From positions 1 through 60,984 of the forward strand of contig NZ_CAKASM010000022.1 of the NCBI RefSeq assembly GCF_916858675.1: a stretch of 60,984 nt of DNA, written 5' to 3'. This document shows positions 1-8,296 of this stretch, one piece after another. A program made the position numbers and the translations under genes. Under the pieces are notes generated by a model. The model saw only the letters and a list, made by a program, of their open reading frames with translations. It was not told the origin of the DNA and did not search any database. The DNA is from Sphingomonas sp. Leaf21 (GTDB taxonomy: Bacteria > Pseudomonadota > Alphaproteobacteria > Sphingomonadales > Sphingomonadaceae). Within the stretch, counting starts at the first letter, position 1; each line of letters starts with the position of its first letter.

Positions 1-1281
1 CGGCTGGCGACCCTGGGGCGCGCGGGCATCGGTCGCGCGGGCATGATGCGTGGCGCGCGGGCGGGCCGGATCGCGCGGGCGATCGACGCGCGGCGCGGGA
101 TCGGCGCCGATCGCCTTCACCCGCTGCGACTTGATCGTCTCGGCCCGCTTCACGAAGTCGGCGGGAAGCGGCACGACGGTGATCTTCTGCCGCGTGAGCT
201 TCTCGATATCCTTCAGATACGGACGCTCGTCCTCGGCGCAGAAGGCGATGGCCAGACCCGAACGCCCCGCACGCGCGGTGCGGCCGATGCGGTGGACATA
301 TTGCTCGGCGACGTTGGGCAGTTCGAAGTTGAAGACGTGGCTGACGCCCGGAATGTCGATGCCGCGTGCGGCGATGTCGGTCGCCACCAGCACGCGGGTC
401 TGGCCCGAGCGGAACTCGCCCAGCGCCCGCTCGCGCTGGCCCTGGCTCTTGTTGCCGTGGATCGCGTTGGCGGCGATGCCGTTGCCCGCCAGCAGCTTCA
501 CGACGCGGTCCGCGCCATGCTTGGTGCGGGTGAAGACCAGCGCCAGCTCGATCGCCGGATCGGCCAGCAGGATGGTCAGCAGCGCCTGCTTTTCCTGTTG
601 CGTGACGAAGGTCACCGACTGCTCGACACGCTCGGCGGTGGTGGCGACGGGGGTCACCGACACGGTCGCCGGGTTGTCGAGGAACTTGTCGGCCAGGTCG
701 CGGATCGCCGCGGGCATGGTGGCCGAGAAGAACAGGGTCTGGCGCTTGCGCGGGATCATCTTCACGATGCGGCGAAGCGCGTGGATGAAGCCCAGGTCGA
801 GCATCTGGTCGGCTTCGTCGAGCACCAGGATCTCGATCATCGACAGGTTCAGGAAGCCCTGCTCGACCAGATCGATCAGACGGCCGGGCGTGGCGACGAG
901 GATGTCGACGCCGCGCGACAGGTCCTGGCGGTTCTTGTTCAGGCTGGTGCCGCCGAAGACGGTCGCGACCGCCAGCTTGGAGAATTTGGCATAGCCCTTC
1001 GCGTTTTCGGCGATCTGGCTGGCCAGTTCACGTGTCGGGGCCAGGACGAGCATCCGGCAATGGGTCGGCAGGACGCGCTTGTTCGCCTCGACCAGCCGCT
1101 GGATCGAGGGGAGGACGAAGGCCGCGGTCTTGCCGGTGCCGGTCTGCGCGATGCCGAGCAGGTCGCGGCCTTCCAGCAGCGTCGGGATCGAGTCGCGCTG
1201 GATCGGGGTCGGCTCGGAATAGCCCTTGGCTTCGAGCGCACGGACGAGCGGCTCGGCGAGGCCGAGTTCGGAAAAGGACAT
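1..1281 (-). CDS. DEAD-box ATP-dependent RNA helicase (3' end outside window)
   Basis: RNA helicase that unwinds or remodels RNA duplexes with ATP, probably in ribosome assembly or RNA turnover. From the start the protein shows a Q motif (PTPIQ, about residues 24-28), motif I AQTGTGKT (45-52), PTRELA (82-87), DEAD (155-158), SAT (186-188), and a C-terminal RecA-like domain ending in HRIGRTAR. 427 codons lie in the window without a stop; the last ~40 visible residues are a basic Arg/Pro/Ala tail typical of RhlE-type helicases. The start MSFSELGL was preferred over an in-frame ATG 18 nt upstream (1299) because AGAAAG precedes it and because family members begin just before the Q motif. Subfamily (RhlE-like) is an inference. 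Confidence 0.95.
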   Translation of the reverse strand, partial: MSFSELGLAEPLVRALEAKGYSEPTPIQRDSIPTLLEGRDLLGIAQTGTGKTAAFVLPSIQRLVEANKRVLPTHCRMLVLAPTRELASQIAENAKGYAKFSKLAVATVFGGTSLNKNRQDLSRGVDILVATPGRLIDLVEQGFLNLSMIEILVLDEADQMLDLGFIHALRRIVKMIPRKRQTLFFSATMPAAIRDLADKFLDNPATVSVTPVATTAERVEQSVTFVTQQEKQALLTILLADPAIELALVFTRTKHGADRVVKLLAGNGIAANAIHGNKSQGQRERALGEFRSGQTRVLVATDIAARGIDIPGVSHVFNFELPNVAEQYVHRIGRTARAGRSGLAIAFCAEDERPYLKDIEKLTRQKITVVPLPADFVKRAETIKSQRVKAIGADPAPRVDRPRDPARPRATHHARATDARAPQGRQP

Positions 1282-1555
1282 GGAATAACTTTCTGACATG
1301 GCGCGCGAGTCACGACAGGCCGCAAGCGCGGGCCGGGGTTGATGACACCCCGCGTGACAAGGGAAGCCTGAAGACAGGGTCGGGGCGGAGCCGGGACCAG
1401 ATGGTCCGTTCACGCTGCGAGTGGACGCCTCGACGGTCGGCCATGTGCGCTAACGCTTGCGGAAAGTCAAGTTTCGGGCAGGATCGCGTCGCGGTCGCGT
1501 GACAACCGTGGGCGGATGGTTACATCCGATACCAGTTAGCGAAGAGGAGTCCTGC

Positions 1556-2572
1556 ATGAAACTCGCCAGTCTCAAACATGCCAATCCCGGACAGGGGCGC
1601 GACGGCAAGCTGGTCGTCGTGTCGAGCGACCTCGCCTGGTATGCGGATGCGGGGCATATCGTGCCGACCCTACAGGCCGCGCTCGACGATTGGCAGCGGC
1701 ACGCACCCGCGCTCGCCAATCTGGCGACCGATCTCGATCACGGCGCGATCCCGCGCGAGCGCTTCCATGAGCATGACGCCGCCTCGCCGCTGCCGCGCGC
1801 CTATCAATGGGCCGATGGTTCGGCCTATGTGAACCACGTCGCGCTCGTCCGCCAGGCGCGCGGGGCGGAACTGCCCGAGAGTTTCTGGCATGATCCGCTG
1901 ATCTATCAGGGCGGGTCGGACGGATTTCTGGGCCCGCGCGATCCGATTCCGCTGGCCGACGAAAGCTGGGGCTGCGACCTGGAGGGCGAGGTCGTCGTCG
2001 TCACCGGCGACGTGCCCATGGGCGCGAGCCGCGAGGAGGCGCTGGCCGCGATCTGGCTGGTCGGGCTGACCAACGACGTGTCGCTGCGCGGGTTGATTCC
2101 CGGCGAACTCGCCAAGGGGTTCGGCTTCTTCCAGTCCAAGCCCGCCTCGGCCTTTTCGCCGGTCTTCGTCACGCCCGAATCGCTGGGCGACTGGTGGCGG
2201 GATGGCAAGCTTCACCGCGTGCTCAAGGTCGATCTCAACGGCCAGCCCTTCGGCCGGGCGGATGCGGGGCAGGACATGACCTTCGACTTCGGCACGCTGG
2301 TCGCGCACGCCGCCAAGACCCGCGCGCTGGGGGCGGGGACGATCATCGGATCGGGCACCGTGTCCAACCGCGATGTCGATGGCGGGCCGGGCAAGCCCGT
2401 GGCCGAGGGTGGTGTCGGCTATAGCTGCATCGCGGAAGTGCGGATGATCGAGACGATCCGCGGCGGCGAGCCGGTCACGCCCTTCCTCAGGAAAGGCGAC
2501 ACGGTGCGAATCTGGATGGAGGACGACCGCCACCACCCGATCTTCGGCGCGATCGAGCAGACGGTGGCGTAA
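1556..2572 (+). CDS. fumarylacetoacetate hydrolase family protein
   Basis: A 338-residue FAH-fold enzyme; the family hydrolyses C-C bonds of beta-diketo acids (for example fumarylacetoacetate in tyrosine breakdown) using a divalent metal. The C-terminal FAH domain contains DLEGEVVVVTGDVP followed by LTNDVSLRGLIP and GSGTVSN, with acidic metal ligands as in the family. A strong ribosome binding site GAGGAG lies 6 nt before the chosen ATG; the reading frame stays open upstream but has no better start. It stands alone, followed by a tandem repeat array and then pterin-4a-carbinolamine dehydratase on the other strand, which hints at phenylalanine/tyrosine catabolism. The exact substrate cannot be read from the sequence; other 2-keto-diacid substrates are possible. 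Confidence 0.9.
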   Translation: MKLASLKHANPGQGRDGKLVVVSSDLAWYADAGHIVPTLQAALDDWQRHAPALANLATDLDHGAIPRERFHEHDAASPLPRAYQWADGSAYVNHVALVRQARGAELPESFWHDPLIYQGGSDGFLGPRDPIPLADESWGCDLEGEVVVVTGDVPMGASREEALAAIWLVGLTNDVSLRGLIPGELAKGFGFFQSKPASAFSPVFVTPESLGDWWRDGKLHRVLKVDLNGQPFGRADAGQDMTFDFGTLVAHAAKTRALGAGTIIGSGTVSNRDVDGGPGKPVAEGGVGYSCIAEVRMIETIRGGEPVTPFLRKGDTVRIWMEDDRHHPIFGAIEQTVA

Positions 2573-2575
2573 CCT

Positions 2576-3219
2576 ATTCCTCCCCATCTCCGATGGGGAG
2601 GGGACCGCCGCGAAGCGGTGGTGGAGGCGCGGGGCCCGACGGTCCGCTTTCCTCCAGCGTTCGGTTGCCGGGCGACCGCACGGCATCGCCCCACCACCAC
2701 CCGGCTATGCCGGGCGGTCCCCCTCCCCAAGCAAGCTTGGGGAGGATGGGGTCGCGATCGGGCAGAGGGTGGCGAAGCCCATTCCTCCCCATCTCCGATG
2801 GGGAGGGGGACCGCCGCGAAGCGGTGGTGGAGGGGCGGGGCCCGGCGGACCGCTTTCCTCCGGCGTTCGGTTGTTGGGCGACCGCATGGCATCGCCCCAC
2901 CACCACCCGGCTATGCCGCGCGGTCCCCCTCCCCAAGCAAGCTTGGGGAGGATTGGGTCGCGATCGGGCAGAGGGTGGCGTAGTTTATTCCTCCCCATCT
3001 CTGATGGGGAGGGGGACCGCCGCGAAGCGGTGGTGGAGGGGCGGGGCCCGGCGGTCCGTTTTCCTCCGGCGTTCGGTTGTTGGGCGACCGCATGGCATCG
3101 CCCCACCACCACCCGGCTATGCCGGGCGGTCCCCCTCCCCAAGCACGCTTGGGGAGGATTGGGTCGCGATCGGGCAGACGGTGCCGAAGCCATTCCTCCC
3201 CAAGCTTGCTCGGGGAGGA
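2576..3219. repeat. three tandem ~206-bp repeats plus a partial fourth
   Basis: Units begin at 2576, 2781 and 2987 (period 205-206 bp) with a truncated fourth at 3192. Each unit starts ATTCCTCCCCATCTCYGATG, contains complementary GC-rich segments (GACCGCCGCGAAGCGGTGG early, CCACCACCCGGCTATGCC later) and closes with CCCCAAGCAAGCTTGGGGAG, so each can fold into a long hairpin. Copies differ at scattered positions. The units are open in several frames, producing spurious ORFs on both strands. Single relatives sit at 21071-21195, 32612-32739 and 40264-40293. The array fills the gap between the convergent ends of the FAH gene and phhB. Confidence 0.9.
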
Positions 3220-3231
3220 ATTGAGGGGTGG

Positions 3232-3522
3232 TCAGGCGACCAGCGCGTCGATCGCTTCGGCCATATCGATATCGCGCGCCGACAGGCCGCCCGCGTCGTG
3301 CGTGGTCAGCATGATGTCGACCCGGTTCCACACATTGGACCATTCGGGATGATGGTCCGCCTTTTCCGCCAGCATCGCGACGCGGGTCATGAAGCCGAAC
3401 GCCTCGTTGAAGTCGGTGAAGACGAAGCGGCGGCTGATCGCGTCGCGCCCCTCGTCCCAATCCCATTCGGGCAGGCCGTCGAGCGCCTCGTCCCGGTCCA
3501 GATCGTTCAGCCGCTCCACCAT
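3232..3522 (-). CDS. phhB: pterin-4a-carbinolamine dehydratase
   Basis: 96-residue enzyme that dehydrates 4a-hydroxytetrahydropterin, regenerating the cofactor used by phenylalanine hydroxylase; cytoplasmic. The length matches the family, and the signature segment [20 protein letters not shown] (about residues 53-72) with the HH and H catalytic histidines is present. AAGGGGA precedes the ATG by a few bases. It is divergent from the zincin gene, whose start lies 44 bp away. No phenylalanine hydroxylase is in the window, but the nearby FAH-family gene fits an aromatic amino acid catabolism context. Confidence 0.95.
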   Translation of the reverse strand: MVERLNDLDRDEALDGLPEWDWDEGRDAISRRFVFTDFNEAFGFMTRVAMLAEKADHHPEWSNVWNRVDIMLTTHDAGGLSARDIDMAEAIDALVA

Positions 3523-3566
3523 CGCCGTCCCCTTGCTTCTCTTGTTCTTTTGACAGCCACAGCGGT

Positions 3567-3998
3567 ATGACGACGCGCATGAGCGGGCAAGACGGGATCG
3601 GCGAAGCGCCTACGGCCGAAGCGATCGAGGCGATCGCGCGGGACGTGATCGCGCGCCTGCCAGCGGCGTTCGTCGCGCATCTGGGCGATGTCGTGCTGAT
3701 CGTCGAGGAATTCGCCGATGAGGAGACGCTGGCGGCGCTGGGAATCGCGCATCCCCTCGACCTGACCGGGCTCTATCACGGGCGTCCGGTGGGCGAGAAG
3801 AGTTCGATGGATTCGGGCGGCCTGCCCGATCGCATCCATCTGTACCGACGCGCGATCCTCGACGAATGGGTCGAGACGGGGGTGCGCCTGGACGATCTGG
3901 TGGCGCATGTGACGATCCACGAGATCGGCCATCATTTCGGCCTGTCGGATGACGATATGCACGCGTTGGAAGACGCGGTGGATATGTCGCCCAAGTGA
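3567..3998 (+). CDS. zincin-like metallopeptidase family protein
   Basis: 143-residue protein of the small zincin family (often annotated 'metallopeptidase family protein'). The C-terminal [13 protein letters not shown] is the extended zinc motif HExxHxxGxxD, so zinc-dependent proteolysis or a related hydrolytic function is likely; substrates are unknown. It is cytoplasmic by composition (no signal peptide). A second Met at residue 5 could be the true start. Its TGA stop overlaps the GTG start of ccmA (GTGA), so the two are translationally coupled; this conserved-looking coupling is contextual evidence only. Confidence 0.88.
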   Translation: MTTRMSGQDGIGEAPTAEAIEAIARDVIARLPAAFVAHLGDVVLIVEEFADEETLAALGIAHPLDLTGLYHGRPVGEKSSMDSGGLPDRIHLYRRAILDEWVETGVRLDDLVAHVTIHEIGHHFGLSDDDMHALEDAVDMSPK

Positions 3999-4585
3999 TC
4001 CTGTCGCTGTCCGATGTCGCTTGCGCGCGCGGCGGGAGGCTGTTGTTCGCGCACGCCTCGCTCACCCTGTCGGCGGGGGACGCGGCGATCGTCACGGGCC
4101 CCAACGGCATCGGCAAGTCCAGCCTGCTGCGCCTCGCCGCCGGGCTGATCGCTCCCTTCGAGGGACAGGTCGCGCGGCAGGGGCGGATCGCGTTGATGAC
4201 CGAGGATCTGGCATTGGACAGCGACCGATCGCTCACCGACTCGCTGCTCTTCTGGGCACGGATCGATGGTCGGGGCACGGCGCGGGAACGGGTGGCGGCG
4301 GCACTCGCGGAGGTCGGGCTCGCCGCGCTGGCGGAGATTCCGGTCAGGCTGTTGTCGACGGGCCAGCGGCGTCGCGCCGCACTGGCGCGGACGCTGGCGG
4401 CCGGAGCGGCGCTGTGGCTGCTCGACGAGCCCGCCAACGGGCTGGACGCGAGCGGCGTGGCGATGCTCGAACGCGCGGTGGAGCGCCACCGGGCGGAGGG
4501 CGGGGCGGTGTTGCTCGCGACGCATCAGGCGCTGGCGGTGCCCGGTGCCACGACTGTCGCGCTCGACATGCTGGTTCCGGCATGA
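3995..4585 (+). CDS. ccmA: cytochrome c biogenesis heme exporter ATP-binding protein CcmA
   Basis: ABC ATPase of the CcmABCD complex, which releases heme-loaded CcmE for cytochrome c maturation at the cytoplasmic membrane. 196 residues, the normal CcmA length. Walker A is GPNGIGKSS (about 35-43), the signature is LSTGQRRRAALAR, and Walker B is LWLLDEPANGLD. The start is GTG, overlapping the upstream stop; the end overlaps ccmB by ATGA. Only ccmA and ccmB occur here; ccmC, D, E, F and H must be elsewhere. Confidence 0.95.
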   Translation: MILSLSDVACARGGRLLFAHASLTLSAGDAAIVTGPNGIGKSSLLRLAAGLIAPFEGQVARQGRIALMTEDLALDSDRSLTDSLLFWARIDGRGTARERVAAALAEVGLAALAEIPVRLLSTGQRRRAALARTLAAGAALWLLDEPANGLDASGVAMLERAVERHRAEGGAVLLATHQALAVPGATTVALDMLVPA

Positions 4586-5220
4586 ACGCGCCGCTGACCC
4601 TCATCGCGCGCGACGTGCGGCGCGGATATGCCGGGGGTGGCGCGACGCTGACCTGCGGCTTCTTCCTGCTCGCGGTGGTGCTGTTTCCGTTTGCGATCGG
4701 CCCCGACCGGGTGCTGCTGGCCCGGATCGGCCCCGGTGCGATCTGGGTCGCGGCGCTGCTCGCGGCGCTGCTGCCGGTCGAGCGACTGGTCGCGCCGGAT
4801 GCCGAGTCGGGCTGGTTCGACCAGATCAGGGTCCACGGCCTGTCGCTGCCGCTGGTCATGGCGTTGCGCATGTTTGCTCACTGGATCGCCTTCGCGCCGC
4901 CGCTGATGCTGGTGGCGCTGATCGCGGGTGGGCTGTTCGGACTGGATGGGATGCGGCTCGGTCGGGTCGAGCTGGCGCTGCTGCTGGGGACGCCGGGCCT
5001 TGCCGCGCTGGCGGTGGCGACGGGCGCGCTGACCGCGGGCTTGCGCGGCGCCGGAGGAATGGCCGGGCTGTTGCTGCTGCCACTGGCGCTGCCGCTCTTG
5101 ATCTTCGGGGCGGGGGGGGAGGATCTCGGCGCGGTCAAGCTGTTGGCGGCGGTGTCGCTGATGCTGGTGGCGGGGGCGCCCTGGCTGGCGGCGGCGGCGA
5201 TCCGCTCGGTACGCGATTGA
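4582..5220 (+). CDS. ccmB: heme exporter protein CcmB (ABC permease)
   Basis: 212-residue integral membrane protein, about six hydrophobic segments, partner of CcmA in the CcmABCD heme-handling ABC complex. The N-terminus (LIARDVRRGYAGGGATLTCG) and the GLSLPLVMALRM region are typical of CcmB. It starts at the ATGA overlap with ccmA and is followed almost directly by the methyltransferase gene, so these genes are likely one transcript. Confidence 0.93.
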   Translation: MNAPLTLIARDVRRGYAGGGATLTCGFFLLAVVLFPFAIGPDRVLLARIGPGAIWVAALLAALLPVERLVAPDAESGWFDQIRVHGLSLPLVMALRMFAHWIAFAPPLMLVALIAGGLFGLDGMRLGRVELALLLGTPGLAALAVATGALTAGLRGAGGMAGLLLLPLALPLLIFGAGGEDLGAVKLLAAVSLMLVAGAPWLAAAAIRSVRD

Positions 5221-5234
5221 GCCTGTCGGTGACG

Positions 5235-5984
5235 ATGCGGGACGATGCCACGACGCGGATCGCGCGCGCCTTCGACGCGGCGGCGGCCTATGACGCGCAT
5301 GCGGTGGTCCAGCGCCGGGTAGCGACCTGGCTGGCCGAGGCGATCGTGGCCGCCGCACCGCCACGCCCGCGCGTGCTGGAGGTGGGGTGCGGCACCGGCT
5401 TCCTGACCGGCGCGACCATGCCGCATCTGGTGGAACCCGACTGGCTGATGACCGATATCGCGCCCGCGATGCTGGCGCGCGGGCTGGCGGCCAATCCGGG
5501 CGCGCGCGGGCGGATGATGGACGGCGAGCACCCCGATCTGACCGGGGAAGCGCCGTTCGACCTGATCGTCAGCAGCCTGGCAGTGCAATGGTTCGGCGAT
5601 CTGGCGGGCGGGTTGCGGCGGCTCGCCGGGTTGCTCGCGCCGGGTGGGCGGCTGCTGGTGACGACGCTGGTCGAGGGGACGTTCGCGGCCTGGCATGAGG
5701 CGCATCGGGCGGAAGGCTATGTGGCGGGGAGTCCGGTCTATCCCTCGATCGCCGTGCCGGACTGGCGGATCGAGATGCGGACGTTCGAGCAGCGGCACGA
5801 CTCGGCGGCCGCGTTCATGCGGGCGCTCCGGGCGATCGGCGCGGGAACACCGCGCGAGGGGCACCGCCCGATCCCGCCGGGGGCGATGCGGCGGATTGCC
5901 CGGCGGTTCGAGGCTGGCGGGGCGGTCGCGACCTATGAAGTGGCGCTGATCGAGATCCGTTCCCCGACACCCCGCCGAGTCTGA
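5235..5984 (+). CDS. SAM-dependent methyltransferase, BioC-like
   Basis: 249-residue class I methyltransferase. Motif I is VLEVGCGTGFLTG, with SSLAVQWFGDL downstream, a signature shared with malonyl-ACP O-methyltransferase BioC, which starts biotin synthesis. No other bio gene is nearby, so the biotin role is inference; a generic methyltransferase is the alternative. Starts at TTG 5217 and GTG 5229 are in frame, but ATG 5235 was chosen. It ends facing the minus-strand RNA methyltransferase; a 30-bp gap with an imperfect hairpin separates them. Confidence 0.85.
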   Translation: MRDDATTRIARAFDAAAAYDAHAVVQRRVATWLAEAIVAAAPPRPRVLEVGCGTGFLTGATMPHLVEPDWLMTDIAPAMLARGLAANPGARGRMMDGEHPDLTGEAPFDLIVSSLAVQWFGDLAGGLRRLAGLLAPGGRLLVTTLVEGTFAAWHEAHRAEGYVAGSPVYPSIAVPDWRIEMRTFEQRHDSAAAFMRALRAIGAGTPREGHRPIPPGAMRRIARRFEAGGAVATYEVALIEIRSPTPRRV

Positions 5985-6014
5985 GCGGACGGGCGTTGGG
6001 GAGGCAGGAGAGCC

Positions 6015-6884
6015 TTACCGGCTCCACCGTGCCCAGATGGCTGTCGGCAGTACCAGCCCGCGCGCTTCCTCGCGCACGCCCAGTTCGCCGCATTCCACCT
6101 TGCCGGGCAGGTCGGCCATCACCTGTCGCATCATCTCGCCGATCGCCATCGCCGACATGCGCACCGCGTACACCGTGAGGAACAGGAAGCGCGAGTCGGC
6201 GTCCAGCAACTGGCGGCAGTTCGCGATCAGGCCGGGCAGGTCCTCCTCGAGCCGCCAGACCTCACCCTCCGGCCCGCGTCCATATTTTGGCGGGTCGAGC
6301 AATATGCCGTCATAGCGCCGCCCGCGCCGCACCTCGCGCGCGACGAACTTCGCCGCATCGTCGATGATCCAGCGGACCGGCGCATCGCCCAGCCCCGACA
6401 GCATCGCATTGCTTCGCGCCGCCTCGACCGATTTCTTGGAGGCGTCGACATGGACCATCCTGGCCCCCGCGCTCGCCATCGCCAGCGTGCCGACGCCGGT
6501 ATAGCCGAACAGGTTCATGCACTCCGGCTCGGCCAGCCCGTCGACCTGCTCGCGCATCCAGCTCCACACGGGCGCCATGTCGGGGAAGAAGCCGAGGTGG
6601 CGGAAGGGGGTGTTCTGCGCGGTGAAGCGCACCTCGTTCCACTTCAGCGGCCAGCCGTCGCGTGGCACCGGCTCGGCGAAGTTCCAGCGGCCGCCGCCAT
6701 CCTCGTCCGAACCCGGCACGAACTCGGCCGCCGCGCGCCAGTCCTGGGTGGCGGGCGCCCACATCGCCTGGGGTTCGGGGCGGATGAAGCGGAACCGGCC
6801 ATAGCGTTCCAGCTTGCGGCCATGGCCGGAGTCGACCAGCCCGTAATCCGCCCAGGGCTCGCCGGTCATCGTTTCGAGTTTCAT
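6015..6884 (-). CDS. class I SAM-dependent RNA methyltransferase (RlmI/RlmK-like)
   Basis: 289-residue methyltransferase of the SAM-binding family that includes 23S rRNA cytosine and guanine methylases. Motif I NLFGYTGVGTLAMASAGAR, the acidic residue in VHVDAS and the catalytic-loop motif LLDPPKYGRGP are clear. There is no PUA domain, so it corresponds to the catalytic part only. The start ATG at 6884 lies 10 nt after the thrC stop; an earlier in-frame ATG at 6908 would overlap thrC. It is the last gene of the ctaB-to-thrC transcription unit. Target nucleotide unknown. Confidence 0.88.
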   Translation of the reverse strand: MKLETMTGEPWADYGLVDSGHGRKLERYGRFRFIRPEPQAMWAPATQDWRAAAEFVPGSDEDGGGRWNFAEPVPRDGWPLKWNEVRFTAQNTPFRHLGFFPDMAPVWSWMREQVDGLAEPECMNLFGYTGVGTLAMASAGARMVHVDASKKSVEAARSNAMLSGLGDAPVRWIIDDAAKFVAREVRRGRRYDGILLDPPKYGRGPEGEVWRLEEDLPGLIANCRQLLDADSRFLFLTVYAVRMSAMAIGEMMRQVMADLPGKVECGELGVREEARGLVLPTAIWARWSR

Positions 6885-6894
6885 GGACAGCGCG

Positions 6895-8283
6895 TTAGCG
6901 CAAACCATGCCCGTCGATAAAGGCCGTCACCGCCTCGAAGGTGCCCGGCAGCGTCGTATAGCGTTCCTCGCGCTCGAACAGGTCGCCGACGCGGCGGGGG
7001 AGCGGGGGGCGGACGCCGGTCGCGCGCTCGACCGCGTCGGTGAACTTGGCGGGGTGTGCGGTGGCCAGCGTCACGATCGGGGCGGTCGTTTCGGCGGCGC
7101 GCGCGGCCGATAGCGCGATGGCGGTATGCGGGTCGAGAACCTGCCCCGCCTGTTCGCAGGCCCAGCGCATCGCGCGGCTCATATCGTCGGCGTCGACCCG
7201 CGCGCTGGTGAAGAGCGGTGCGATCGCCTGGCTCTGCGCATTGGTCAGCCGCATCGCGCCCGACGCCTCGAAGCCCTTCATCTGGGCGGCCAGCGCGGCG
7301 CCGTCGCGGCCGTTCGCGTCGAACAGCAGCCGCTCGAAATTGGAGCTGACCTGGATGTCCATAGAGGGCGTCGCGGTCGCCTGAACCTGCCCCTTGGAAT
7401 AGTCGCCCGAGGATAGGGCGCGGTGCAGGATGTCGTTGACGTTGGTCGCGACGATCAGCCGCTCGATCGGCAGGCCCATGCGCGCCGCGACATATCCGGC
7501 GAAGACGTCGCCGAAATTGCCGGTCGGGACCGAGAAGGCGATGCGCTTGCCCGGCGCGCCCAGCCGGACGGCGGCATAGAAATAATAGACGACCTGCGCC
7601 ATCAACCGCGCCCAGTTGATCGAGTTCACCGCCGACAGCGTATGGCGATCGGCGAAGGCGCGGTCGTTGAACATCGCCTTCACCAGTGCTTGCGCGTCGT
7701 CGAAATTCCCCTCGATCGCGATGTTGTGGACATTGGGGGCGAGTACCGTCGTCATCTGGCGACGCTGGATCTCCGTCACGCGGCCTGCCGGGTGCAGCAT
7801 GAAGATGTCGATATTGGCGCGCCCCGCGACCGCGTCGATCGCCGCCGAGCCCGTGTCGCCGCTGGTCGCGCCGACGATGGTCAGCCGGGTGTCGGTGCCG
7901 CGCAGGAACCGTTCGAACAGCAGCCCCAGCATCTGGAGCGCGACGTCCTTGAACGCCAGCGTCGGCCCGTGGAACAGCTCGAGCAGCCACTGGTCATGGT
8001 CGAGCTGGACCAGGGGCGTGACGGCGGCGTGCGAGAAACGGCCATAGGCGGCGTCGCACAGCCCTTGCAGGTCCTCCGGCGTCAGGCTGTCGCCGACGAA
8101 CGGCGCCATGATCCGCGCGGCGGTCTGCGCATAGGACAGGCCCGCCAGCCCCTCGATCTCGTGCGGAGTCAGGCTGGGCCAGGTTTCGGGGACATATAGC
8201 CCGCCGTCGCTGGCGAGACCGGTCAGGGTCGCGCCCCGGAAGTCGAGGACGGGGGCGGAGCCACGGGTACTGTGATAGCGCAT
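6895..8283 (-). CDS. thrC: threonine synthase
   Basis: 462-residue PLP enzyme converting O-phosphohomoserine to threonine. The N-terminus MRYHSTRG and the region PTLAFKDVALQMLG, whose Lys forms the PLP Schiff base, are diagnostic; TIVGATSGDTGSAAIDAV is the phosphate-binding segment. The length fits the bacterial/fungal type-2 ThrC. It follows SURF1 by 13 bp in the cytochrome oxidase assembly operon, an arrangement often seen in alphaproteobacteria. lysC, the first enzyme of the aspartate family pathway, is elsewhere in the window (31.3 kb). Confidence 0.97.
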   Translation of the reverse strand: MRYHSTRGSAPVLDFRGATLTGLASDGGLYVPETWPSLTPHEIEGLAGLSYAQTAARIMAPFVGDSLTPEDLQGLCDAAYGRFSHAAVTPLVQLDHDQWLLELFHGPTLAFKDVALQMLGLLFERFLRGTDTRLTIVGATSGDTGSAAIDAVAGRANIDIFMLHPAGRVTEIQRRQMTTVLAPNVHNIAIEGNFDDAQALVKAMFNDRAFADRHTLSAVNSINWARLMAQVVYYFYAAVRLGAPGKRIAFSVPTGNFGDVFAGYVAARMGLPIERLIVATNVNDILHRALSSGDYSKGQVQATATPSMDIQVSSNFERLLFDANGRDGAALAAQMKGFEASGAMRLTNAQSQAIAPLFTSARVDADDMSRAMRWACEQAGQVLDPHTAIALSAARAAETTAPIVTLATAHPAKFTDAVERATGVRPPLPRRVGDLFEREERYTTLPGTFEAVTAFIDGHGLR

Positions 8284-8296
8284 GATGCGCCGGGGC

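Noticed and set aside
43..1296. 417-aa plus-strand open frame over the helicase region
   Set aside because: It is the antisense shadow of a clear DEAD-box helicase with all motifs; high GC content keeps antisense frames open.
2576..3219. CRISPR array
   Set aside because: Whole 206-bp units are near-identical, with no unique spacers; likewise the 15-bp repeats in SURF1 have no spacers.
2593..3580. several ORFs of 90-325 aa across the tandem repeats
   Set aside because: They repeat the same Pro/Gly/Arg segment per unit and depend on the repeat being open in several frames; no family resemblance.
5960..6001. rho-independent terminator between the BioC-like and RNA methyltransferase genes
   Set aside because: The hairpin is imperfect and has no T-run on either strand.
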